Source of the DNA: JBBRWV01 sp038248985 | Lineage (GTDB): Bacteria > Planctomycetota > Phycisphaerae > WQYP01 | Length of the DNA stretch: 19,019 nucleotides | NCBI GenBank assembly: GCA_038248985.1 | Contig: JBBRWV010000072.1 | Span: forward strand, 1-19,019 | Direction of reading: 5' to 3' | Shown here: positions 1-5,950 of the stretch, piece by piece | Position numbering within the stretch: position 1 is the stretch's first letter | Layout: each line of letters begins with the position of its first letter | Translations under genes and position numbers: made by a program | The notes under the pieces: generated by a model | Told to the model about the DNA's origin: nothing | What the model saw: only the letters and a program-made list of their open reading frames with translations | Databases searched by the model: none

Positions 1-108
1 CCCCGGATATGTTTCCCCCATCTCGGCCAGCATCGCCCCCCACCCCCATCAACCGCTTCTGCATCCAATCGCCGAAACGGTTTCAGTTCTCATTCGTGTA
101 CCCACAGC

Positions 109-134
109 CGGCCCCTTGCGGAGGCGGCCGTTTG
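109..134 (+). terminator. weak hairpin upstream of the first gene
   Basis: CGGCC at 109-113 pairs with GGCCG at 126-130, with an inner CCT/AGG pairing, and is followed by TTTGATT. It could end transcription of a gene lying left of the window. The T-run is poor, so it may instead be leader structure for the gene at 184. The rest of 1-183 holds no open frame I can support. Confidence 0.28.
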
Positions 135-183
135 ATTCGGACATAGTGGCTCGAAACTGCTTTACCTTTTCGGGAGGCGCCCC

Positions 184-1026
184 TTGAGTATCCTTACAAA
201 ACTCTTCATCGTCCTGCAATTGGTCGCATCACTCGCACTCGCCGTGCTCGTGGTCGTCGCCTTCAAATCCCAGGAACCCTACAAGGCCAAACTCCAAACG
301 ACCGAAACCAATCTCGTCGCCGCCCAATCCGCGGCGCTACGCGAGAAAAATGAGAGCGCCGCCCTGCGCACCCAGCTCACCCAGCTCTCCAACACCCTCT
401 CCAAGGACTCCTCCGCCTGGTCCGCCCAGGTAACCGACGCACGCTCCAAGGCCGTTGAACTCACCGTCGAACTCCAATCCGAAATAGCCAAACATGCCGC
501 CTCCCTGAACTCGGTCACGCAGTTGACCGCCACGGTCAATTCCCTCAAAGACCAAATCGCCGCCAAGGATGCTGAACTCGCCCGCATCCGTCCCGACAAC
601 GTCACCCTCACCCAGAAATTCGCGGAACTCAACCGCGCCAACAACGACCTCACCACCCAGCTCAAACTCGCCGAACAGGCCATCCGCAAACTCCAGGAAG
701 CCATCGCCCTCCAGGGCGATAAACCCTCCAGCTCGACCGCCGGTGACGCCAAGTCAGTCCTCGCCGTCCAGACCGCCGTCCAGATCAACGGCAAAATCGG
801 CTCCATCTCCACCCACGCCGGACGCACCTACGTCGGCCTTGGCCTCGGCACCCGCGATGGCGTCAAAGTCGGCACCCAGTTCGCCATCTCCCGCGGCAAC
901 TCCTACATCGGCGACGCCGTCGTAAACCGCGCCACCGTCGATGAATCCGTCGCCCTCATCACCCTCCTCAAAGAAGGCAAAAACGTTCAGGAAGGCGACC
1001 TCGTCACCAGCGGCATCGGCAACTAA
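184..1026 (+). CDS. membrane-anchored coiled-coil protein with MreC-like C-terminal beta domain
   Basis: 280 residues. Start TTG at 184, chosen because GGGAGG lies at 172-177, six bases upstream; no ATG fits. Seen: a short N-terminus, one hydrophobic segment at about residues 6-27, then a long Ala/Gln/Leu/Glu/Lys-rich stretch (about 30-172) that reads as coiled coil, a Ser/Thr linker near 176-190, and a compact C-terminal domain (about 195-280). The C-terminal domain carries a GLGTRDGVKVGTQF-type turn followed by a YIGDAVV strand. This resembles the MreC core pattern (a GSxDGVKxG turn, then a G-x-I/V-G strand), and the real MreC of this window has GSHDGVKGPYPV. Inference: a periplasmic or inner-membrane scaffold working with the MreB/MreC morphogenesis cluster downstream. 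It is first in the cluster, 60 bases ahead of the next ORF. The exact family is not recognised; a generic envelope coiled-coil protein is the alternative. Codons are strongly C-ending, like mreB. Confidence 0.85.
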   Translation: MSILTKLFIVLQLVASLALAVLVVVAFKSQEPYKAKLQTTETNLVAAQSAALREKNESAALRTQLTQLSNTLSKDSSAWSAQVTDARSKAVELTVELQSEIAKHAASLNSVTQLTATVNSLKDQIAAKDAELARIRPDNVTLTQKFAELNRANNDLTTQLKLAEQAIRKLQEAIALQGDKPSSSTAGDAKSVLAVQTAVQINGKIGSISTHAGRTYVGLGLGTRDGVKVGTQFAISRGNSYIGDAVVNRATVDESVALITLLKEGKNVQEGDLVTSGIGN

Positions 1027-1086
1027 AAGAGCCCCGTTCATGTTTGTCTTTCCATTTGACCGATAACACATTGGTCGGAGATCCTG

Positions 1087-1230
1087 ATGAGCCGCTTAAA
1101 TACCCCCGGTATCCTCACCATCAAGCCGCAGAACAACGTCTTCACCGGCCTCGCGTGCCTCTCCTTCCTGGCCACCGCCAGCGCCCTGGTCTACGTCATT
1201 CTGCAGGCCAAAAATCTCGGGCTGATCTAA
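1087..1230 (+). CDS. 47-residue single-pass membrane protein in the mreB cluster
   Basis: A short ORF with ATG at 1087 and TAA at 1228-1230. GGAG at 1077-1080 sits six bases before the ATG, an ideal spacing. The product begins MSRLNTPGILTIKPQNN and then has one hydrophobic segment (about residues 18-40, rich in Ala, Leu, Val, Phe) ending in a short Lys/Asn tail. The predicted topology is a cytoplasmic or periplasmic N-terminus of about 16 residues plus one helix. Codon choice (C-ending) matches the flanking genes, which supports real coding. It lies between the coiled-coil protein and the mreB leader in the same direction, so co-expression with cell-shape genes is likely. I do not recognise the family; its function is unknown. 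Confidence 0.7.
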   Translation: MSRLNTPGILTIKPQNNVFTGLACLSFLATASALVYVILQAKNLGLI

Positions 1231-1450
1231 CTCGGCCCTCAAGGACCGCTCAAAACCCTCCGGTTTTGGACCGCGCCTTGAGCCCGTGCAGCCGACAAAA
1301 TATTCGGCGGCGTCCGTGTGGCGATTAGCGATGGCTCCGGCGGGCATCCCGCCAGCCCGCTGACCCCGGAGCGCTGCCGATTTCCGTTTTGCGGACGGTC
1401 CTCCTCCCCCGGCTCGACCCCTCCCGCCTCCTGGAAAGGAGTCCTCACGA
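1231..1450 (+). promoter_or_regulatory. structured mreB leader with two hairpins
   Basis: 220 bases between the 47-residue ORF and mreB. Hairpin A: CTCAAGG (1238-1244) with CCTTGAG (1276-1282), enclosing AAAACC (1252-1257) and GGTTTT (1262-1267) around a four-base loop. Hairpin B: GCTCCGG (1334-1340) with CCGGAGC (1366-1372), or alternatively GGCGGG (1339-1344) with CCCGCC (1348-1353). The two B pairings overlap at 1339-1340, so they compete in part. Hairpin A starts eight bases after a stop codon and has no T-run, so it could be a processing or attenuation site. The mreB ribosome site AAAGGAG is at 1435-1441, outside both hairpins. Confidence 0.45.
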
Positions 1451-2503
1451 GTGTTTTTTGATTCCATCCTGGGCTGGTTCAGTCTTGACATGGGCATCGA
1501 CCTGGGTACCTGCAATACTCTCGTCTGCGTCCGCGGCGAAGGCATCGTCCTGAACGAACCCTCTGTCGTCGCCGTCAAAAAAGGCACCAACAAAGTCCTC
1601 CAGAACGGCAACGCCGTCGGACTTGTCGCCAAAGAAATGCTCGGCAAAACCCCCGGCTCCATCACCGCCATCCGCCCCCTCAAAGACGGCGTCATTTCCG
1701 ACTTCGAAATCACCGAAGCCATGCTCGCCTACTTCATCCGCCGCGTTCACGGCCGCCGCGGCTTCGTCAAACCCCGCGTCGTCATCGCCATCCCCTCCGG
1801 CATCACCGCTGTCGAAAAACGCGCCGTACTCGACTCCGCCGAGCGCGCCGGCGCCCGCCGCGTCTTCCTCGTCGAAGAACCCATGGCCGCCGGCATCGGC
1901 GCCGGGCTCCCCATCACCGAACCCACCGCCTCCATGATCGTCGACATCGGCGGCGGCACCACCGAAGTAGCCATCATGTCTCTCGCCGACATCGCGGTTT
2001 CCGAATCCATCCGCACCGCCGGCGATGACTTTGACGAATCCATCATGAACCACATGAAAAAAACCTACAACCTCATGATCGGCGAACAGTTCGCGGAAAA
2101 AATCAAACTCGAAATCGGCTCCGCCGGTCCCTTCGGCGAAGAAAAAACCATGGAAGTCCGCGGCCGCGACATGATCTCCGGCCTCCCGCGCAAGTGCATC
2201 GTCACCTCCGAGGAAATCCGCGAATCCCTTCAGGAACCCATCGGACAGATCATCGACGCCGTCACCCGCACACTCGAACGCGCCGAGCCCGAGCTTGCTG
2301 CCGACCTCGTTGAAACGGGCATCTGTCTGGCCGGCGGCGGCGCACTCCTCCGCTCCATCGACAAAGTCCTCCACCAAGCCACCGGCCTGCCTGTCCGCAT
2401 CGCCGACGATCCACTCACCTGCGTCGCCCGCGGCACCAGCGTCTTCCTCGAAAACCTCGAACTCTGGAAAGACACCATGGAATCCGACATGTCGGATCTC
2501 TGA
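1451..2503 (+). CDS. mreB: rod-shape determining protein MreB
   Basis: 350 residues, the usual MreB length. Start GTG at 1451, nine bases after AAAGGAG (1435-1441). MreB is the bacterial actin homologue that forms membrane-bound filaments and guides peptidoglycan elongation. Visible motifs: an N-terminal hydrophobic/amphipathic stretch (FFDSILGWF) that fits membrane binding; phosphate-1 loop DLGTCNT at 17-23 (Cys where most MreBs have Ala); VEEP at 141-144; phosphate-2 loop DIGGGTTEV at 165-173; GDDFD at 191-195; adenosine motif LAGGGALL at 293-300. The C-terminus (residues about 340-350) is acidic. Codons are nearly all C-ending. mreC begins 16 bases after its stop, so the two are co-transcribed. 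The identification is secure. Confidence 0.98.
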   Translation: MFFDSILGWFSLDMGIDLGTCNTLVCVRGEGIVLNEPSVVAVKKGTNKVLQNGNAVGLVAKEMLGKTPGSITAIRPLKDGVISDFEITEAMLAYFIRRVHGRRGFVKPRVVIAIPSGITAVEKRAVLDSAERAGARRVFLVEEPMAAGIGAGLPITEPTASMIVDIGGGTTEVAIMSLADIAVSESIRTAGDDFDESIMNHMKKTYNLMIGEQFAEKIKLEIGSAGPFGEEKTMEVRGRDMISGLPRKCIVTSEEIRESLQEPIGQIIDAVTRTLERAEPELAADLVETGICLAGGGALLRSIDKVLHQATGLPVRIADDPLTCVARGTSVFLENLELWKDTMESDMSDL

Positions 2504-2519
2504 TATTGCGGGGGACGTT

Positions 2520-3409
2520 ATGTTTTTCAAAATGACGGCCAAACGCTGGTTCTGGATGCTCCTGCTCGCCTGCACGCTCTGGGCGTGGTTCGGCATTCGC
2601 ACCTCTCCCAAGACCGCCGTCTGGACCCACCCTCCTTCATGGATCGCACCCAGCAATTTGTCTCCAAGCCGGTCGACATGCTTCTGACGCCGATTCGCTT
2701 CGTCCCCAAGTTGCTCCAGCAGGCATTCTTCAGCATGGTGACGAAGATTCTGCGACCCCCGGCTTCCGCCGCCACCACCGAGGATACGCGGAACCGCATC
2801 CGCATTCTGGAGAATGAACTGCTCTACCAGAGCGGCCGCAACGCACTCCTTGAAGAGCATATCCGCGCGCAAAAAATTCTGGTTGATCGTGGCATCGATC
2901 CCCGTTACCTGCTTCAAGCCACCATTACCGGTTTCCAAGCGGGCGCGGCCACCAACACGGTCATCCTCGACAAAGGCTCCCACGACGGGGTTAAAGGCCC
3001 CTATCCCGTACTCAGCGAACTATCACTCATCGGCCGCATTTCTTCGGTCGGCCCCAAGGTTTCCACGCTCCGCCTCATCACCGACCCGCGGGTCAAAGTA
3101 CAAGCCTCCATCGTCCGTCGTACCCCCACCGGCCTCGTGGCCATCGTTTCCAATTGTCTCGTCACGGGAGTTGGTCAGGGCCGCATGGAAACAGACACAC
3201 CCATTGCTTCGGCACCGGTCAAACCTTTGCCTGGTGATTTGGTTTTATTGACTGATCCGGAATGGCCGGTGGCAGTTCGCAACACTGTTCTCGGTGAAGT
3301 CACGGAAGTGGGTCGCAAGGAATCGCGATTTTTGCTGTATGACATCCACATTATTCCGCGCGTCAACATCCACTCCATCAGCAGTGTGATCGTGGTCATG
3401 GGAGAGTAA
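2520..3409 (+). CDS. mreC: rod-shape determining protein MreC, with apparent frameshift after the membrane anchor
   Basis: MreC is a bitopic periplasmic scaffold linking MreB to the elongasome. Here it is split over two frames. Frame A starts at ATG 2520, four bases after GGGGGA (2510-2515), and encodes a Lys/Arg-Trp start plus a hydrophobic helix (KRWFWMLLLACTLWAWFGI), then stops at 2687. Frame B is open from the mreB stop onward and encodes the rest to TAA at 3407-3409: DRTQQFVSKPVDML, a helical segment (ENELLYQSGRNALLEEHI), then the MreC beta domains with GSHDGVKG, IGRISSVG, RLITDPRVKVQASI and VLGEVTEVG. Frame B's possible starts (GTG 2585, ATG 2639) have no ribosome site and no membrane helix. 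A missing base between about 2596 and 2640 (for example in the C-runs) would restore one protein of about 297 residues, normal for MreC. The alternatives are a real pseudogene or programmed -1 slippage. No mreD follows. Confidence 0.85.
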
Positions 3410-3752
3410 TCGCAGGCATTTCAGACCGCTCCACTCCTCACCCAATGCGCGCAGCAAGGCATATTGCACTTCGTGGAGAAACACATCCCATTTCCAGCGA
3501 TGCCGTATGACATAAATGGATCTCCTGGCTGAAATACAAAACCGCGGGATGGCGCCGAGTCCGTTCCGACGGCAGAATCGCTTTCTGTTGAAAAGCATCC
3601 TGTCATTCGGCAGGCTTCACCGCTGACACGTGAATGGTGGGCTTTGCGGGACCTCGGCGGCCCATCCTGGTCAACCGCCCAACCTCAATGGAGACGGCCG
3701 CCACTCGCGGAAATACTGGTGATCAACCGTTGATCACTCAGGACAAAAACAA
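3410..3752. other. gap with no supported gene after mreC
   Basis: About 340 bases. Short open frames exist on both strands (for example a 36-codon ATG frame from 3516 on the plus strand), but none has a ribosome site or recognisable content. The expected mreD is not here: no frame encodes a run of membrane helices. The only clear structure is the 19-base palindrome at 3719-3737. Confidence 0.5.
3719..3737. promoter_or_regulatory. perfect 19-base palindrome (possible operator)
   Basis: GTGATCAAC, a single C, then GTTGATCAC: nine-base arms with no mismatch. The odd-length centre and 9-bp arms resemble the operator of a dimeric helix-turn-helix regulator. It lies 15 bases from the minus-strand terminator and no promoter is obvious beside it, so a role in regulation is inference only. 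Confidence 0.35.
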
Positions 3753-3788
3753 AAGCCCCGGAGATTCTTTGACGAGCCTCCGGGGCTT
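3753..3788 (-). terminator. rho-independent terminator for minus-strand transcripts
   Basis: AAGCCCCGGAG (3753-3763) pairs perfectly with CTCCGGGGCTT (3778-3788), 11 bp with a 14-base loop. Read on the minus strand, the stem is followed by TTTTGTTTTTG, a good T-run. On the plus strand the T-run is poor. It sits 21 bases after the stop of the small ORF at 3810-3911 and would end the glycosylase/lipoprotein transcript. Confidence 0.8.
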
Positions 3789-3809
3789 GGGTTTCGCTAA
3801 AACTTGCAG

Positions 3810-3911
3810 TTACTCGATCGGAGGGCTCTCCTGCCGGTGAATACCGGCGTGAATCGCCATGAGGCCGACGGGCATCACGGGTGTTGAAAGTTCATTCGAC
3901 TTGCCGAACAT
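3810..3911 (-). CDS. 33-residue ORF, unknown function
   Basis: Minus-strand ATG at 3911 to TAA at 3812-3810. A TTGGAG ribosome site lies seven bases before the ATG, and a strong terminator follows 21 bases after the stop. The product starts MFGKSNELSTPVMPVG, continues LMAIHAGIHRQ, and ends ESPPIE. There is no signal peptide or membrane segment, and it has two His and no Cys. It is 117 bases downstream of the DNA glycosylase stop on the same strand, so it could be the last gene of that operon or a separate short transcript. I do not recognise the family. The combination of ribosome site, stop and terminator argues for a translated microprotein, but length alone gives little statistical weight. 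Confidence 0.5.
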   Translation of the reverse strand: MFGKSNELSTPVMPVGLMAIHAGIHRQESPPIE

Positions 3912-4028
3912 GTCTGATCTCCAAGCGTTGCTCGCATCCTGCGGACAGGTCTACGCGCTTCAATATATCGAAGCATTCCCAAAAATCCAGCAAATCGTTG
4001 TTCTGGAGCTTGTCTGCTTTCGAAGCGG

Positions 4029-4595
4029 CTATTTGCGAAGGCGCTTCCTCGGGGCAGAGACCGCTTTGCTGGTGGGATTGAAAAACCGCAGTAAGGCGTC
4101 TTTCCATTCGCCTGAATAGTCGACTCCGATACGCGCCGAGGAGGCGATCTTTTCTACGCGCGCGCCGTCGTCCATGAGATAGAGTAGCGGGCCCGTCAAG
4201 TTGCAACCATTCAATTTCCTGGTGATCCGCATCGCCTTGGTGAGCTTACCGGGCCCACTGAGGTCGGCCTTCCACCCATCCAACGGCTCGCATGCTCGGA
4301 TGAGCACCGCTTGTGGGTCGTTCTTCGGCCCAGTCACTATGTTCAGCATGTCGTACATGCCGTAGATGAAATAAACATACGCACAGCCGCCGGTGCCAAA
4401 CATGACCTCCGTGCGCTCCGTCCTTCCTTTTGCCGCATGGCACGCCAGATCATGCGCTCCCACATACGCCTCGGTCTCCACAATACGAGCCCGCAAAACT
4501 GAGCCGTCATGTCGATGTACCAAAATCTTTCCCAGCAACTCCCGCGCTACAATCTCACTTTCGCGTCTGAAAAATGAGGTGCCGATCTTCTTCAC
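4029..4595 (-). CDS. DNA-3-methyladenine glycosylase, AAG/MPG family
   Basis: 188 residues. Removes alkylated purines (3-methyladenine and related lesions) from DNA in base excision repair. The start is GTG at 4595, which overlaps the TGA stop of the upstream lipoprotein gene (GTGA), pointing to translational coupling. Family landmarks line up with human AAG: ETEAY at 40-44 with Glu42 as the catalytic general base (human Glu125) and Tyr44 (Tyr127); His53 (His136); YFIYGMY at 75-81 with Tyr78 as the intercalating Tyr162 equivalent; VLIRACEP with Arg100 near human Arg182; GPGKLTKAM at 114-122. The C-terminus is basic (RKRLRK). Length is normal for bacterial members. Pairing a repair enzyme with a lipoprotein is unusual and may be only co-transcription. 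Confidence 0.95.
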   Translation of the reverse strand: MKKIGTSFFRRESEIVARELLGKILVHRHDGSVLRARIVETEAYVGAHDLACHAAKGRTERTEVMFGTGGCAYVYFIYGMYDMLNIVTGPKNDPQAVLIRACEPLDGWKADLSGPGKLTKAMRITRKLNGCNLTGPLLYLMDDGARVEKIASSARIGVDYSGEWKDALLRFFNPTSKAVSAPRKRLRK

Positions 4596-5719
4596 GGCTT
4601 CTCACCCGTGTTCAGGAATAATATTTCCCACTTGGAATTGCCGCCGACAAACAATCGCGCGGACCGCCCCGCGAGTTTGTCGGTCTCCCGCATGGAAGCA
4701 TCCGAACCAATCACCTGTGGATACCAGCCGCCCCCATCGCCGGCTGCGAAGGGCAGAGGTTGTGGCGTCCCCCAGCTTGTGGGATTAGCCAAATCTGGCG
4801 CGACGGTATACCAGCTCCATTGTCCCTGCGTGTTGGCCCAGTCCTTATCTGTGGCCCGGTTGAGTAAAATCACGTGGCGTTGAATGTGACTGTTCCAATG
4901 AATCGACGGCCCCCACCAAAAATCCACTTGTCCCACTGCACCATGAACGTCACCTTTGTTCGCCAGAAAGGGCGTGGCCTCGCCGCTCAAACTTGGTGAC
5001 TGCCACTTGCCATTGCTCCATTTATTCACCCTGCCTGCAGGTGCGTCACGGTCGGCCCAGCGCATGCGCGCCGTGCAGATCCCCTGATCCCTTTGCTCAC
5101 GGCTGTATTGGCTAAAGAAGAAATACAGATACTCTTGCCGAGCATCCAGAATGCACGAGCAATCTCCATTGCCCCCGCGGAAGAATTTATTCGGCGTGGC
5201 GGGATGATCGGTGTTTTCCGGCGTTTGCAAGATGAGTCCCAGGTCACGCCACGTATCGCCGCCGTCAGCAGAGACCTGCATGCCGATACGCGGGTGATTC
5301 TTGCCGCTGCCATTACCATATTCCGCGTGGTAGCAGGCATAAAGCTTGCCAGTGGAATCGGCGATTACGCTTTCAAACCATAGTCCTGCGGCATCTGTTT
5401 TTAGAATGTTGCGACGATCGGCCTTGGTCTTTACGAAATTCTTTCCGACCAGTTCATTCAACGCACCAGCGGAGATTTGCGAAGGTCCCTCGCCATCGCT
5501 CCGAAAAACATGCAGAGTGTTGCCAATCCATACTGCTGGATTATTGCTGTCGCCGCCGAATCCGAAGGCGGGTTTCGCCCCACGAATTATGACCAAGGGC
5601 GGCGCAAGGGCGGCCGGCGCAGTGGTGGGACGGGCCTGGGATTCCTGGGCGGCGGGACTACACCCGCCGAAGATGATCGCCAGAACAGGGCACAGTGCTT
5701 GCCGCAATTTCATGGCCAT
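4592..5719 (-). CDS. lipoprotein with sialidase-like (Asp-box) beta-propeller
   Basis: 375 residues. Start ATG at 5719 (GAAG seven bases upstream; ATG 5713 is the alternative). The N-terminus is a lipoprotein signal: basic start, hydrophobic core, Cys20 in IIFGGC. A low-complexity Pro/Ala/Thr linker (about 29-41) follows, then a beta-rich domain. An exact Asp-box, SADGGDTW, lies at 150-157, matching SxDxGxTW of sialidase/BNR-type propellers. Many Trp and Gly-Asp turns fit a glycan-binding or glycoside-hydrolase propeller (GH43/GH33-like folds). The full catalytic set of a true sialidase (three Arg, Tyr, Glu) cannot be assigned by eye, so substrate and activity are open. Inference: an envelope-attached carbohydrate-active protein. 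It is upstream of and coupled to the DNA glycosylase gene. Confidence 0.7.
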   Translation of the reverse strand: MAMKLRQALCPVLAIIFGGCSPAAQESQARPTTAPAALAPPLVIIRGAKPAFGFGGDSNNPAVWIGNTLHVFRSDGEGPSQISAGALNELVGKNFVKTKADRRNILKTDAAGLWFESVIADSTGKLYACYHAEYGNGSGKNHPRIGMQVSADGGDTWRDLGLILQTPENTDHPATPNKFFRGGNGDCSCILDARQEYLYFFFSQYSREQRDQGICTARMRWADRDAPAGRVNKWSNGKWQSPSLSGEATPFLANKGDVHGAVGQVDFWWGPSIHWNSHIQRHVILLNRATDKDWANTQGQWSWYTVAPDLANPTSWGTPQPLPFAAGDGGGWYPQVIGSDASMRETDKLAGRSARLFVGGNSKWEILFLNTGEKP

Positions 5720-5813
5720 CGTTTGTCTTCAGTAGAAATGAGGGTCATTCCACGTACTCCGCACCACCCTGCTCAAAAAAAGTTCGCCGCCCATTTCCGC
5801 AACGGCCCCTGCA

Positions 5814-5887
5814 TGCGCTCGGAGGGATTCGAACCCCCAACAACCAGATTCGAAGTCTGGGACTCTATCCAATTGAGCTACGAGCGC
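5814..5887 (-). tRNA. tRNA-Arg, anticodon UCG
   Basis: A complete cloverleaf on the minus strand: acceptor GCGCTCG/CGAGCGC (7 bp, perfect), D arm GCTC...GAGT, anticodon stem CCAGA/TCTGG with loop CTTCGAA (anticodon TCG, reads CGA), five-base variable loop, T arm GGGGG/CCCTC with loop TTCGAAT, discriminator A at 5814. CCA is not encoded. It is transcribed away from the fucosidase, from the shared region 5888-5950. No direct repeat of the tRNA 3' end is seen nearby, so there is no sign of an integrated element here. Confidence 0.97.
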
Positions 5888-5950
5888 TTAATCTCTTGGG
5901 CCCTTGAGTATATATCCAACTCGCACTCTTTTCACGCAAAGGATGTCCAT
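5888..5950. promoter_or_regulatory. divergent promoter region for tRNA-Arg and the fucosidase gene
   Basis: On the minus strand TTGCGT (5939-5934) and GATATA are separated by 17 bases, placing a start shortly before the tRNA. On the plus strand the same AT-rich core (TATATAT, 5909-5915) could serve as a -10 for the fucosidase, without a clear -35. The fucosidase ribosome site AAAGGA is at 5938-5943. The hexamers are judged by eye. Confidence 0.35.

Noticed and set aside
1445..2983. 512-codon open frame on the minus strand opposite mreB and mreC
   Set aside because: It is Gly/Asp/Ala-rich low-complexity sequence created by C-ending codons of mreB; no ribosome site or family match.
3859..4119. 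86-codon plus-strand frame
   Set aside because: Overlaps the glycosylase 3' end and the 33-residue ORF on the other strand; no ribosome site or family.
4716..4724. DnaA-box-like TGTGGATAC
   Set aside because: A single copy inside a coding region; no cluster was seen, so it does not by itself support an origin.
5477..5950. N-terminal extension of the fucosidase frame
   Set aside because: It runs through the tRNA-Arg gene and antisense to the lipoprotein; the ATG at 5951 has a good ribosome site and matches the family start.
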